Origin: Paraphoma chrysanthemicola
Lineage: Eukaryota; Ascomycota; Dothideomycetes; Pleosporales; Phaeosphaeriaceae
DNA length: 64,000 bases
Direction: 5' to 3'
NCBI GenBank assembly: GCA_020744225.1
Contig: JAGMWG010000012.1
Span: forward strand, 1,116,001-1,180,000
Shown here: in pieces, positions 33,860 to 45,990 of the stretch
Numbering within the stretch: position 1 is the stretch's first letter
How the letters are laid out: the number at the start of each line of letters is the position of its first letter
Program-made: the position numbers and the translations under genes
Notes under the pieces: model-generated
Databases searched by the model: none
Told to the model about the DNA's origin: nothing
The model's input: the letters and a program-made list of their open reading frames with translations, nothing else

Positions 33860-35359
33860 TCAGTTCAAGCACATTTTGGAATGAAGAGGATGCAGTACCT
33901 TTGGTGAGATGATGTCTTGGTTTACGAGATTTTTGGCCAAGATCTTGACCACCTCCATCTGCTCCTCGGCAGTGAGTCCCTGGACGGCCAGTTCGATCAC
34001 TCCGCCCACAGTGGTGTGGTGGACGGCGATGAAGCTCGAGTAGTAGAAGAAAGCAATAGACCCCATGATGAACTGGCAGTCCATGCGGTCTGTCATTCCT
34101 CCGTGTCCAGGTATGGAGTCGCCAAAGTCCTTGATCTTGAATGTGCGCTTAAGACCAGAGGCGAAGAAACCCCCGAATGGAGCCACCAACGACGCAAAAG
34201 TGGCAAGGATGAAGACGTGGAACTGCACCGGCATGATGTTGAAGGTGCGCGGAATGGGCAGCCCAGCAGGGACGAACGGCAGCGCATAGTCCTGTGCAAC
34301 GAAGACCGGGTTGGGTTTGCATTCGAGGCTAGTGTAGATATTCGCACCAAGATCCTACGCGTGTCAGCGATTGCAACAATTGTCCATGGGTGCACGTACA
34401 TTGACGGGACAAATGAAATACTTGTACTGTGCCAGAAAGTGCGTCAGACCTATTCCCCAGAGAATGGTGAAGAACCATGCGCCAAGGAAGCCCTCCCATG
34501 TTTTCTTGGGCGAGATCTGAATCAGCGGCGTCCGTCCGAACGTGATACCACACAGGTAAGCGAAAATGTCGTTGGTGATGACCATTGAGACTGGCAAGAT
34601 GAACCAGATGAAGCCCTCGAAGATGTTGTTGATGACAAAGTGCGCCTGGCCGACGATCAAAAACAGCGCCATGTGGGTCCACGCAAACTGCGTGAACTGG
34701 AATTTGTAGTGGCCTTTTTGGAGGGAAAAGACGAAGAAGATGAAGCCTGCCGTCATCAGCAGTGGGTCGAAAGACGCTCAATTCGGAAACTCACCAATGA
34801 TGTACAGCATGAATGAGATGAACCTGTGGTGAGTAGCGAGCGGGAGCAGAATCCGGTCGACAAGCAGAATGTGCTTGAAGTAGTAAATGACGCTTTCGCC
34901 GTACAGAAAGTACATGGCGGTGCCCAGAAAGTACCAGTTCAGCGACTTGGTAAAGCGCAGGCTGCGGGCCTTGCTGGGCACGTTTGCTATGGCAATGACC
35001 TCCTTGAACGATATGACCTGCACCGCGGTGACGATTATGATGATGTAGATGTGGCCGGCGCCGAGGACCCAGAAGAAGCCGGCAATCATGGCGAGCGTCC
35101 ATACTGTGCGGGTGATGAAGTTGGCGCGCTTCTTCTCGTACTCGGACAGCTGTGGTGGCTCTGGTGCCTGCGCCGGTTAGCGGCGGCGGGCGGGAAAGGA
35201 GGGTAGACATACGGAAGGCGCGAGGGAGCCATTCTTGGTGGGACTGCCAGGCTCTGAGCCGTTCTCGCTGATTTCCGACATGCTCTGCGACAGCCGCCGG
35301 GCTCGTCCGTTGCTTGCACTGCGGTGCTGGAACTTGACGTCTTTGCGGGGGCGCGTCAT
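33860..35359 (-). CDS. CDS1: CDP-diacylglycerol synthase (phosphatidate cytidylyltransferase)
   Basis: Makes CDP-diacylglycerol from phosphatidic acid and CTP in the ER membrane, the branch point to phosphatidylinositol, phosphatidylserine and cardiolipin. Four exons (35213-35359, 34795-35167, 34400-34746, 33860-34354) with canonical introns of 45, 48 and 45 nt give 453 aa. The N-terminus is hydrophilic (MTRPRKDVKFQHRS, SMSEISENGSEPGSP). Several hydrophobic helices follow (IAGFFWVLGAGHIYIIIIVT). The family signature KRTFKIKDFGDSIPGHGG is followed by MTDRMDCQ and holds the catalytic acids; SPKKTWEGF lies before it. After SPK the sequence contains another acceptable intron (donor GTACTG, branch CTGAC, acceptor GCAG) that would place TAG immediately, giving a 12-residue shorter tail. 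The gene is divergent from the Rad26-like gene, 363 nt between the start codons. Confidence 0.94.
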
Positions 35360-35722
35360 GCTGGCGACGAGCTGCGGTGCGGACGACGAAGGAGTGGCGG
35401 GAAGTGCAAAGGCACGACGAGGGAGCCCGGAGGAAGGACGAGGGGTGCAAGAAGAGGTGGGCGTTTTTTCGATGCCGGCGTGGAGCTTGGTGTGGTGGTG
35501 GAAACGGCGGACCAGCCAGGGACCGGACCAACGTCATATTGCGAACAAGGCGCAGGCCAGGCGCACCGAAGCGGCCTAGCGGCCTAACTGCTGCGCGCTG
35601 AGCATGTGAAATGAAGCTCCACCGTATCTGCTTGCGTCGCGTCGCCCCACCCGCTTCACGTCAATCACGACGACCACCGCATTCTGAGCACAGACGGGAC
35701 ACTGCGCAATGGAGCAGCAGCA
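35360..35722. promoter_or_regulatory. Shared divergent promoter region (CDS1 / Rad26-like)
   Basis: Only 363 nt separate the two start codons, so both genes must draw their promoters from this GC-rich interval. No clear TATA box is seen, as is common for housekeeping pairs. Confidence 0.5.
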
Positions 35723-37985
35723 ATGGACCTCGACGCCGCCGACTTCGACTTCTCCGACGCGGAGCTCGACGACCTGCCCGCCCATGCGCTGCAGCACCTC
35801 GAGGCCAGCGCCGTCCGCGCGACGCAGCACCACGCCCACAGCCAGCGAGCCCTCGCTGCCCCGGAGTCGGACTACGGACTCGATGACGGCGACGAGGTGG
35901 TGAATCTCGACGACGACGATGCCGCTGCCCCGCGGTACACGCCGCCCCGGCAACCCTACGACTACGCCCGCCACGGCGACGAGCAGCCAGGCGCACATGT
36001 GGCCGATGACATGGACGTCGACGAGCAGCCGCGCCGCTCGCAGGCAGACGCGACGCAGCTGCTCTCGCGCATCAAGAAGGTGGGCCGCGAAGACGCTTTG
36101 TCGGAGCAGCTGCTGATATCTGCAGCTCGAGCAGGTGAGGGCGCGCGAAAAGAAGGCGGCCGATGACCTCAAAAGCAAGCTGCAGACCAAGGTTGGCGAG
36201 GCCGACACTCTCAGGCGCCGCCACGAGGCCGACGCCCGCAAGTATGAGCGCCAGCTGGCCGACCAGCACCAGCAGCATGGCTCCGAGCTGGCCCGCATGC
36301 GTGCTGAAATCGAGCGGCTGCGGCGCGAGAAGGAGCAAGCACATACGGACAGCATGTTCCGCCAGCACGATGCCCGCGAGGCCGGCATGGCCCAACGCTC
36401 ACGGCGAGCGATACCTATGCCCATACCATCGCGGCCCAGGGCAGCCGACCCAGCCGCCATAAGCCCTGCTGGAACGCCGCGGCGCGCACAAAAGTCACGG
36501 GGTCCACTTGGTGACGGCTTCGACGACGACGACGTCCTGATGGCGTCGCCTTCCAAGGCACGTGACAGGCCCAAGACTGCGACCCCACGGCAGGCTGGTA
36601 AGCGCAAGAGGCAGCTCGCAGACCAAAGCCCCATTCCGCTCCCCGCGCTGCAGCTGAGCGAGCCGCGCAGTAGGCCCACCGACAGGGAGTCAGAGCGCGG
36701 CTTGGGAGCGACCATTGACGTCGCGCTGTTGCAGTTCTTCCGCGAGCACGACCAGCGCTATTCCCTGCTGCATCAGTTGCTCTCGCAGCCCTCGTCCAAC
36801 GGCCAAGACCGCATCCTCGAGGCGTTGTGGCAGCACGCGTTCCCCACGCAGCCCTCCAAGAAGCTGTCTTCGATTGTGTACGACGAGCTAGCTAGCGCAA
36901 CTGCGACGGATGTCCATGAGCTGGCCTTGCAGCTGTGCAACGTGTTTCTTGACCTGTGGAAGCAGTGTCTCAGTGAAAAATACTATGCGCCGTTGTCTCT
37001 CGTGCTCGATGCTTTGCACTTCATCCTGAATTGCGAGCCGGCGGAGACTGCAGTGCAGGCAGCGGTGCGGGCCATTCCTCTGATAGTTACCACAGTTGAT
37101 CTTGTGTCTGCTCCCATCATCAGTGCTGCCAGGCTAGGTGGCAAGGCCATCGCGAGCCTGTACTCTCCCACCCAGCGGGACATTGCCGCCAAGATTGACG
37201 TGCTAGACTGTCTCGAGCTTCTCTACCTGCTCGCGACCAGCAGCGTGTCTACCAGTCCCGAGGCTGTACTTCGCTTCTGGCAAGGCATCCCGTCCGGCTT
37301 CACTCTGATGCTCCTCAACAAAGAATACCCACAGCCTCAAATTGCGCTTGTGTTGCGCATACTCAGCACTTCAGCCCTTCCGGCTTCGTTGGGGCCTATT
37401 GCCGCGGAGGACGAAAGTCAGGCGAACATCGAGGACGCCCTCATCAGCCGCCTAACAAACATTTTCACCGAATCGCCCAAAACAATTCCCGATCCTGCTA
37501 GGGAAGATGTGCACACAGTCCCAGCCATAGAAGCAGAAGTGTGGGATCTTCGCCTCCTCGTACTCAAGGTCCTAACACAATTTTCTGTGTGGAAGCATGG
37601 CTGCGATCGATTAGCGCAGAATCGGCTGTGCATTGGTCGATTGATCAAGCACCTCGATTACAGTCTCAACACTTTGTACAGACAGCCAATCTCGCCGACA
37701 CAGCCTCAAAAAATCGAGTCTGTGAACACGACCACGAAGCTGATCCATCACATCGCGATGAGCACCCCCGGATTCGACATCAAAAGCAAGCTAGTCAATA
37801 CTTTAGGTGGTCAGCACGCGTATCTGGTCGCACTAACGCGATTGGCATTTAGCGAAGGCCTGTTGCTTGAAGCTGGTATTGAAGACGCTGTGGTCGACAT
37901 GGCTCATTCTATACTAGATGAGGGCTTGAGCATCGAAGAGGGCGAAGCATTTGGAATGGTCTTCAGCAGTGGAAGCAGCGTCTGA
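35723..37985 (+). CDS. DNA damage checkpoint protein, ATRIP homologue (UvsD/Rad26 type)
   Basis: Fungal partner of the ATR/Mec1-type checkpoint kinase, called UvsD in Aspergillus and Rad26 in fission yeast, which brings the kinase to RPA-coated single-stranded DNA. Exons 35723-36079 and 36126-37985 join over a 46-nt intron (GTGGGC, CTGAT, TGCAG), giving 738 aa. The N-terminus is acidic (MDLDAADFDFSDAELDDLPA), as expected for the RPA contact. A coiled coil follows, across the intron (LEQVRAREKKAADDLKSKLQ to ERLRREKEQAH). A basic linker leads to a long helical C-terminal domain (LLQFFREHDQRYSLLHQLLS, VWDLRLLVLKVLTQFSVWKH). The identification rests on this order of parts and the general look of the C-terminal domain; a database match would confirm it. 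Confidence 0.8.
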
Positions 37986-39087
37986 AAAGCCATGGTTTGT
38001 TGCTTGAAACAGCGATAGGACTTGAGACTCCTCGCCGCACATTGGCAGTTTCTGATCTTGCACGTACAAGGCAAGGCTTCTGAAGATATGATCCCGTGAT
38101 ACCGCCGCCGTAAGCAAGAGGCTACTGAATGATAAGTGAACAAGCATCGTCGTCGCGCCTCGTCCCGTTCGAAATCATGAGTTATATCAAGCCCGTGCAC
38201 ATTGACATTGACATAATACCGCGGTCGAGCTTCCTGCCGGATTTCTGGCCTGCAACAGCGTCGCGAATCAGTGGGCATTAACATGAGATGGACAGACTGT
38301 GATACACAATCCTCTTCACACACAGGCGAGAAGTCGGTAATCTTGTGAGCCTGCCTCCCGCCGCTGAAGCCGAGCACGAACTCGGTGTCATGGCCGGCCA
38401 AGACAAACATGGATCCTGGTGGCGCTGCTTAGTTGGCGAACCTACTCGTCGAACCGGATATCATAGTCCTGTACGGCCATAGATGAAGCACATCACCAGC
38501 TATCGATTCAGTGGCTCGCCTGGCCAAGCTGTGGCGGTTGCTCATACCCCTACACCGTGGTTTTCATGGACAGCCCTGCTACAGAGAGTGCTTAGAATTC
38601 ATTGTCGGCTCTTCCAATCGATTTAGATGTTGGCGTATCTGGTGCAGCAATGCTGTTGGTTACCATTGTCTTGGTCTGCATTCGCTGGTGACGATGACGC
38701 TCTCTAGCGGCCGGGTAATCGATACTTCAAACTTCCAGTGCTGCAGCCGAAGCCGCGAGGTAACTGAACGGAATAAGGGCTTCTTCCCCTGCGGAGCTGT
38801 TAGTGACATGATGGGGGTGGAGCTGCCCTTGAAGAGAATGCACACTTGCGAAAGGTGATGCAGCTTCCGTCGCTTGTCGAGAATACAGCTAGACTAATAT
38901 GGCTTTCATATCGCTGCCGTCCACTATTTTGGGCAATCAGAATCCGATATCAGTAATGGGAATGTTGGCACACTTAGATTCAGGTGACCGAGCAGTTTGA
39001 AAAAGATGGGAAGCAAGGTGCCATAGAAAAGCGATATCATTCACACATGGGCGTTTTGTGGTAAACATATTGACGCGCTTGAGCGAC
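37986..39087. other. Intergenic with an unresolved minus-strand frame
   Basis: About 1.1 kb. A minus-strand stretch around 38,160-38,505 has coding-like pieces (an ATG at 38,501-38,503 followed by AVQDYDIRFDE, and from ATG 38,410 FVLAGHDTEFVLGFSGG, later YYVNVNVHGLDITHDFERD), which could be exons of a small gene. I could not join them with convincing introns and do not recognise the protein. Nothing is seen at 38,520-39,087. Confidence 0.3.
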
Positions 39088-40011
39088 TCAATAGTAGCCT
39101 TTGTCGTCCCACGGACTCCGTCTCCTCGCCCAGTCTTCTATCAGCGTCAGTTGTACACCTAAGACATCTACGATGCCCTGCATATCGACTTTGAATGGCT
39201 CATCTGCTGCCTCGTTATAATATGTATACGCTTTGAACATCTGGCTAGTAATCCTCTCCGCCTCAAGTCCTCGACCTTGCATGGTTTCACTAATCCTTGT
39301 GCAGAAGTCGGACACTGTTTGGTTCTCGTGTTTCAAGCTTCGTCCCCAGGCCCACGACAGCTTGTCTGCTAATTCTTCGAGTCGTACAGTCTCCGGACCA
39401 CCAACAGGTATATTGCAACCTGCAAGTTCGGGGTGATGCGCCGCGGCACACATGATCTGAGCAACGTCGTGATGACACACCCATGATACCCGAAGATTCG
39501 GTTTGTGACAATACACAACTGTCTCTTTTTCTTTAATTGGTGTCAGAGCCCAACCTTCCAGGAGGTTGTCGAGATAAACAACGGGCTCGATGCTTATAAC
39601 CGGAACACCACTGGCCCTCAATATTTTCCGAATTTCACGACGATCGTCCTGCGCTTTGATGCCTTGAACATCTACCGGGATCGGCATACTGGCGTTGAAC
39701 AAGATCAAGGAGACCCCAGATTGCTTCGCTGCTTTCCCTATGGTATTTGCCGCTGCAAGAATAGGCTCAGATCGGTTGAAAGAAGTCGAGGGGAGATTGA
39801 TGAAGATACGATCTGAACCCTCTACAACATCCCGTACCGCGTTCTTATTGGTGAAGTCTGCCACGACCGATATCACATAGTTGTGGTCAATGTCTGCGGG
39901 AAGCGGTGCGGGGTTTCGAGACACGGCAACAACGCTGTGGCCGCAACGTGCTAGATGATGAACTTGATGGCGTCCTTGGATACCAGAAGCGCCAAACACA
40001 ACAACGCGCAT
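39088..40011 (-). CDS. NmrA-like NAD(P)-binding protein
   Basis: A single-exon gene of 307 aa in the atypical short-chain dehydrogenase group that includes NmrA, isoflavone reductase-like proteins and quinone oxidoreductases. The N-terminus MRVVVFGASGIQGRHQVHHL contains the Gly-rich nucleotide motif (GASGIQG). NPAPLP follows strand 2, and SDRIFINLPST marks the next strand. The catalytic Tyr-x3-Lys of classical SDRs is not apparent, which fits NmrA proteins that sense redox cofactors or act as reductases on small molecules. ATG at 40,009-40,011 is directly at the first strand, as usual for the family. No cluster partner lies beside it, so the substrate stays open. Confidence 0.85.
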   Translation of the reverse strand: MRVVVFGASGIQGRHQVHHLARCGHSVVAVSRNPAPLPADIDHNYVISVVADFTNKNAVRDVVEGSDRIFINLPSTSFNRSEPILAAANTIGKAAKQSGVSLILFNASMPIPVDVQGIKAQDDRREIRKILRASGVPVISIEPVVYLDNLLEGWALTPIKEKETVVYCHKPNLRVSWVCHHDVAQIMCAAAHHPELAGCNIPVGGPETVRLEELADKLSWAWGRSLKHENQTVSDFCTRISETMQGRGLEAERITSQMFKAYTYYNEAADEPFKVDMQGIVDVLGVQLTLIEDWARRRSPWDDKGYY

Positions 40012-41833
40012 CTTGTAATTTGCGAGCGCGGGCGTCTATTTGGGTTCAGGTTGCCAATTCTGTGGTGATAGAGTCGTATCTCGCCCGGTCTTTCTGGGGA
40101 GGCGGCCAGGTGAATAATAGGCTCGGATACGCTTTTCCGCGAATGTCTTGTCTATACTCCATCAAGGATGGAAAACAGCTTACCATGAAACTACTTTAGC
40201 AAGCTCTGAAATTCATATTGATAGGGTAAGGGGTCCCATCTGCTTTACACTTATAACTCTGGAGTGCAAATGGTTTGAGCACTTCGCCCTTTGGTAAAGA
40301 GCTAACATCTTAGCATCTCCTCTGCCTGCATAAAGCCATGGGCAAACTTGTGTGCAGGCACTAATTATGCCGTAAACCAAATGTACTGTGTATGCTGACA
40401 GCTTCTGATAGAAGAGACACGTGGGTATGAACCATCACTGTGCCCTTGTTCGGTATAAAGGACGTACACCCTGCTATTGGCACTTCGCCGACGTATTTGC
40501 CCAAATACTCAACTCCTGCCAGTTGAGACGCTTCCACCTGTAGAACTCTTTTGTCTTTCATTGGTCTCATAGCGAGGTTAGGTCTCCGACTTCATCATGA
40601 AGAAGACAGGACACTCATCGGGGGCAATGAGGTCAGCTCTGCTCCCCAACCTGATATCTTGAAGCCTTGTTCCATGCCGCTTGAACGACCCAACACAATA
40701 AAACAGATGATCACCGTACCAAAGATACTCAAGCATCAAAATACATGCGCCACCACATCCGCCGATAGCGCATACTGTCGACCACTGCCATTAGCGATGA
40801 TTAGACTGCAGCATTTTGCTCAAGCACACAGCTAAGCACACAGCTAGGTACAAGATAATGGAGTCGCAGTGCGATCTTCATTTTCCTTAGCAACTGATCA
40901 TTCCAATGCATGAATCGAACGGTGGGAGTAGACCAGAAGTAGTTCGTAGAACAAGAAGTGTCGTACAGCAGGTGAGAGAAATTTGGATATGTTATTGGTT
41001 AAGGCACGAAGAGCCGACCCGGCAGCAATGCACCGCAAACGTGAAACATTCTCCACGTGTTGTCGGTAAAGCATATGGGACCGGTGGCGTTGTGTTATGT
41101 TCGTAGGTTGAGCTAAGCCGCGGAGCTCCCATCAGGCTGAAAGATGGCCTGCCACAGAATCAAAATTTCACCAGCGAGCTGGCTTCGTAAATGCCATCTG
41201 CTCCCAATGCATCGTAAGTAGACATTAGGGCCCGTATACACATCTCACGGAAGTGGGATGGAACTTCCGACTGTGCTCAAAATCCCTCTGTCCTATTGGA
41301 CCGGCGACGTCCACCGCAAAGTGAACTTCATGCCAAGCTGTGCCCAACCTGTCAAATCGTTCACCGGCTCCGGCCATGTTCACCGGGACAGCCCCATTGA
41401 CAGGCCAAAAAATGCGGTGCTGTCTCGTAAACGGTCGGTAAATTGAGCCATGGGGCCTTGATGCATGCCGCTGGCTCGCGGCTCAGTACCGAGCAATTGG
41501 GTTGCGTGTTGTATGATCCACAGCTGCTCCGGACTGCTCACGATTTCTGGAACAGAAAGCTATCCAAGATGCCCTTGGTATGACGGATGCGCTTGCGTGT
41601 TATCGGATCTGTTGCATCATGATCGACATTGGTCTAGAATGCCCACAATTGTCACCAGTGGTTTGTGGCATTTGACATGAGTCCATTGTTGGTATAAGGT
41701 CTTGTAGGCTTGCGTTCCCCCGCAACACTCTCGCACTGTCACGGTCCAACTTCACACGCTAGCGGTATCCGTCCTGTACAGATTAGATCCTCAACCAGAA
41801 CTCCCCACCCAGTGTCCCTCGCGGATTGCCTTC
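40012..41833. other. Intergenic, no gene seen
   Basis: About 1.8 kb between divergent NmrA-like and bZIP genes. A 12-bp unit (AAGCACACAGCT) occurs twice in tandem near 40,823-40,846. No coding region or RNA gene could be supported. Confidence 0.4.
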
Positions 41834-42832
41834 ATGTCGACCGAACTGCTCACCATGCAGTCGAATCCGGTTCCACGCTACCGCGAGTCTGAACTAGACA
41901 TCAAAATGGCTTCCGAGATATCGAACCTTTACCACCCGCAAGATGGCTGGGCCATTTCGTCTACTGGAACCGAATCTAGCGGACCATCTCCGAACTATAT
42001 GCGCTTCATAGTGCCTCGGATTTCCACGGTAGAGGTCGGATCCGAGCAGAGATTGGTGTTTGGTCAAGAGCGTGGGTGTACCGAGGAAACGACCCCGGTC
42101 GAACGAAGACTGTCACACCGTTGTGCAGATGAGAGTATCAGACGCGACTACAACACAAGCTGCAATACCAGCACTCCCACGGCACCATCGGTGTACGGCA
42201 CATCACCGCTATACTCTCAGCCTCCCACGTTCACCGCAGCCAATGCCACGGCACATTCTCAAGACATGGCGACGATTGCCCCATTACAAACCCGTGTCGA
42301 CGAAGAAGCGGCGTCCGTTCGATCAAAAAACAACATCTCGTTTGAAAGGCTGCCTCTCGCACCCGGTCCGTCTCATTTTATAGAATATACTTCCAACGAG
42401 CTACAAGGGTCACGCAGGCAGCCTTCTAGTAGCTCACAAAACAGCGAAGACGATCACATTCCTACTCAGAAGCACCCAGGCTTCGGGCGTCGAAGGAGGT
42501 CAGAATTCGCAGTCATTGGCTCAGCACGAGCTATTTATCTCGAGAAAAACCGCAAGGCTGCAAGCAAATGTAGGAGCAAGCAAAAGAGGCAGCAAGAGAA
42601 TCTTGTGGAAGAGGCGCGCGGTGTCGAGCGTAAGAACCGGGCACTGAAGGTAGAAGTGGAAATGCTCAAGTCTGGGATGAGAGAATTAATGGACATAGTT
42701 GGCCAACATACTCATTGCTCGGATTCAAGACTAAAATTATATGTTCAGAGAGAAGCAGATCGGCTTGCCACGGGGTATAGCGAGGCTTCATGTCATGCAT
42801 ATTCTTCACGTTCGTCTGTATCCTTACCCTAG
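41834..42832 (+). CDS. bZIP transcription factor at the edge of the RIP island
   Basis: A single-exon gene of 332 aa. The N-terminal two thirds are Ser/Thr/Pro-rich and probably disordered. The basic region near residue 235 (EKNRKAASKCRSKQKRQQ) has the N-x7-R core of bZIP proteins. The leucine-zipper-like helix continues through RKNRALKVEVEMLKSGMREL and MDIVGQHTHCSD, the arrangement of Atf1/CRE-type fungal bZIPs. The last codons (YSSRSSVSLP) end at 42,832, only a few bases before the AT-rich repeat island, so the native 3' end may have been replaced. Codon use is normal and I see no RIP inside the gene. Its targets are unknown; such factors in fungi often serve stress or secondary metabolism. 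Confidence 0.88.
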   Translation: MSTELLTMQSNPVPRYRESELDIKMASEISNLYHPQDGWAISSTGTESSGPSPNYMRFIVPRISTVEVGSEQRLVFGQERGCTEETTPVERRLSHRCADESIRRDYNTSCNTSTPTAPSVYGTSPLYSQPPTFTAANATAHSQDMATIAPLQTRVDEEAASVRSKNNISFERLPLAPGPSHFIEYTSNELQGSRRQPSSSSQNSEDDHIPTQKHPGFGRRRRSEFAVIGSARAIYLEKNRKAASKCRSKQKRQQENLVEEARGVERKNRALKVEVEMLKSGMRELMDIVGQHTHCSDSRLKLYVQREADRLATGYSEASCHAYSSRSSVSLP

Positions 42833-43636
42833 CTTCTTTTACTATATACAGAGTAGATTATAAAATACTAATTATATTAATATAAAGCTATAACATAAAT
42901 TATAAGTAAGAAGACTAGTTCTATAATTAAGTAAGTTACTATTAGAATTAGAAGAATTAACGTATTTATAAGGTAGACTTTACGTAAGAATAGACTCTAG
43001 TTAAGAAAGCTTTTAAATTATTAAGTAGAGTTAAGAATAGTAGTTAAAGAGTAAGAAAGTTAAAAAAAAAGTCTCTTTATACTTACTAGCTTCTATACTA
43101 GCTTCTACACTAAGTCTATCTAAAACTAGTACTAAGAAAGTAGAGTAAAATAAAATAAAAGTAAATACTAAAAAATTTAGTTCTAGTTTATATTATTATA
43201 CGTTTCTCTCTCTATAATAGTAAAGTCTTTTAAGCTTATTAAGAAGAAGTAAAGATTACTAATAACTAGTAATATACTAGCTAAAAGAGAATATAAAGAG
43301 TATATTACCTAATAGGTAATAGAAGATAAGAGTTAGTATATAAAAGAGTAGATAGTAGATAGTATTTCGTGTTCTAGGTATAGATAAAAGAGAGAGATCT
43401 CTCTTAACTATATACTTTAGTTTCTAAGCTTAGTAAGCTATACTATAGTATTAAATTAATTCTAAAAACTATTACTTTTTATTCTAATTAGTATAATAAA
43501 TAAATCTCTTATATAATTTATAATTTCTAGTCTAATTTTAGACTAGAATTAATACTAAATTCTAGTTATACTAAAAATCTACAAGATCTTAAAGAATATA
43601 AGATAAAACTTATAAGTTACTTAGTAATTTAGATAG
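42833..43636. other. AT-rich RIP-mutated DNA left of element 1
   Basis: The sequence turns AT-rich within a few bases of the bZIP stop, with almost no CpA or TpG and stops in all frames. It must be an old RIP-mutated repeat, but I could not assign it to a family or find a boundary. Confidence 0.6.
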
Positions 43637-44146
43637 TATTACGAACTAGAGGAATTAGTAAGTAGAGCGCAAGTTTTAAGAGTAAAAGGTATTCTATATA
43701 AGATACGTAACTATAAGACTACTAATAAAGACTTAGCTCTATACTAGCTAAGCGTTATATAATATATTTTATAGATCTTAGAATACTAAAGATATCTTAC
43801 GTATCTAGAATTTCTAAAACTTATTCTAAGAATTCTAGACTATTCTATAATACCTATAAACTATAAGATCTTTAGAACTTATAGAATATCTTAAGTATAT
43901 AGATATAAGTAATAAGCTCTTATAGCTTATTATATTTAACTTAGTATTTAATCTATAACTAGTTACTATTTATACTTAACTTATAGTCTCTTTTATCTAT
44001 ATTAGTATAACCTCTTACTATTAATTATTATCTTCTTAATCTATCTTATAGTAACTTATCTAATTCTTTCTAATACTTCTTTCTAAGAACTAACTATAGA
44101 ACCTTAAGTATATAAAGTCTACTTTTAAACTTTAGGTCTCTTTATA
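43637..44146 (+). repeat. Left LTR of element 1
   Basis: 510 bp, from TATTACGAAC (RIP form of a TG start) to TCTCTTTATA (RIP form of a CA end). It matches the LTRs at 51,916, 53,484 and 61,933, apparently with mostly transition differences. Confidence 0.88.
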
Positions 44147-45944
44147 CTTTAAATATCTTTAAGATAAGTAATATAGAAATAGATACTCTAACTTTTATTC
44201 TAGCTAGTAAGACTACTACTAAGAGATAAATTTCTAATAACTTTTATAGAGATTAAGCTATACTTAAATTATAAATTATATAATAAGACTTTTACTTCTA
44301 TCTTTATAATATAATTAATAAAGTAAATAAGATTACTAATATAGTTACTACTATAAAAGAAAAGGTACTTAATTAAGTAACTTTAAAACTTAAATAGTAC
44401 TTTAATAGTAATATATAAGATATAGCTAATACTTAAATTATTAAAAACTATAATAAGTTTAAAGAAGCTTTTAGAAAAGTATTCTTTATTACTAAAAAAT
44501 TAACTGTTATAGAAAATAGAATCTAATACTTCTAATAGACTTAGTCTATAAGAGACTACACTAACTTATTCTAATAGTACTTTAAATATATAGAGTAGAA
44601 TAATAAAGCTTTTATATAAATATTCTAATAAGATCTTAAGTTTAGTATCTATAAAAAACTTATATAAAGTATAGCTAATATTACTAGCTTAGATAATCTA
44701 ATTAAAAAAGCTATAAGAATTAATAATAAGCTACTTAAATTAGAACTAGAAACTAATACCTTTACTTTAACGTAATAATAAAGTAAGTATAAATAGTTTT
44801 ATAAACTTAAGAACTATAAGTCTAAAAAGTAATTTTACTCTAAAAAGATACTAGAATATTATAGATCTAGAGAAGTAGAGTTAATAGATATTAATACTAT
44901 TAAGTATAATAAGCCTTGTAATAGTTATAAAAAACCTATATAAAGTAAATATAAGACTAGTATAAAGAAAATAAGAACTTATTATAACTATAGTAAACTA
45001 GAATATTTAGTAAAAGATTACTAAATAAAGAATAAGATTATTAAGATAATTAATATAATCTAATATAACTAAAATAAGAAAACTAAAGTAAAATAAGACG
45101 TAATATCTAATTATAATATAAGACTAGACTCTCTTATCTTAGATAGTAAGAAAGAAGCTATAATAGAATTCTTTTATATAGATCTTAAGAATAGCTATAA
45201 CTAAGAACTAGTAATTACTTATACTCTTATACTATACCTTAGAATAAAAGTTAAGACTACGTAAGATAATACTACTACTCTAGTACTAGAGTTACTATCT
45301 TACTACTAGAATATAGTAAACTAGCTTATATATACTCTACTTAAAAGTCTAACGCTAAAATATAAAAATACTACTCTAGTATAACTAAAAGATAAATATA
45401 TAATACTTATATATATATAGAAAAATAATAAAATATATTAGTATAATTAGAAATATAAGTAAGATATAAAACTAAGAAAATTGTTTTTCTAACTTAATCT
45501 AGAAAGTAAGAAATTTATAGAATTTATAATAAAAAAATAGCTAATAGATCTAAGAAAGTTTTCTATAACTTTCTAATATTATTAGAGAAATAAAGAAAGA
45601 AAGTAAAGAAAGAATCTTTCTAGACTAGTACTATAAAGCTATAAAGTAATTACTAAGTTAAGTAAAAATAGCTAATAATAGTTAAGTACTACTAGTATAA
45701 TAAGATAAGAACTATAATATATCTTATAACTACGTATCTCTAAGAGGTAAAAGAAAAAAGAAAAACTCTTAATATAGTAACTAACTAGAGTAGAGATTAG
45801 AAGAAGAAGACTAAGTAACTAAGAAATATAAAGTATATAAAGAAGCTAAGAAGATTAATAATAACTCTAATAATATTATAATTATCTTAAGACTATTATA
45901 TTTTATAGATTCTAAGAACTTACTTTATACTAATATAAGCTATA

Positions 45945-45990
45945 ACGTAATCTACTAGTAAGCTACCTACACTACTAAACTACCCAAAAA
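45945..45990 (+). repeat. Left terminal inverted repeat, transposon copy 1
   Basis: 46 bp beginning ACGTAATCTACTAG; pairs with 47,748-47,793, four transitions apart. Confidence 0.88.

Noticed and set aside
34791..35537. A 248-codon minus-strand frame overlapping the CDP-diacylglycerol synthase gene
   Set aside because: Same strand but shifted frame across two exons and an intron; rich in Arg/His/Pro and without the membrane helices seen in the true frame.
35576..36715. A 379-codon minus-strand frame
   Set aside because: It lies opposite the first exons of the Rad26-like gene and starts inside it. Its protein is Arg/Ser/Cys-rich without recognisable domains, a mirror of the acidic and coiled-coil codons.
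1..42832. tRNA or other structured RNA genes
   Set aside because: I looked for B-box-like GTTCGANTC stretches; the few partial hits (for example near 23,228 and 38,170) had no fitting A box or cloverleaf. A covariance-model scan would decide.
1..42832. A secondary metabolite gene cluster around the MDR reductase, NmrA-like protein and regulators
   Set aside because: No polyketide synthase, peptide synthetase, terpene cyclase or other backbone enzyme is present, and the candidate genes are scattered among housekeeping genes.
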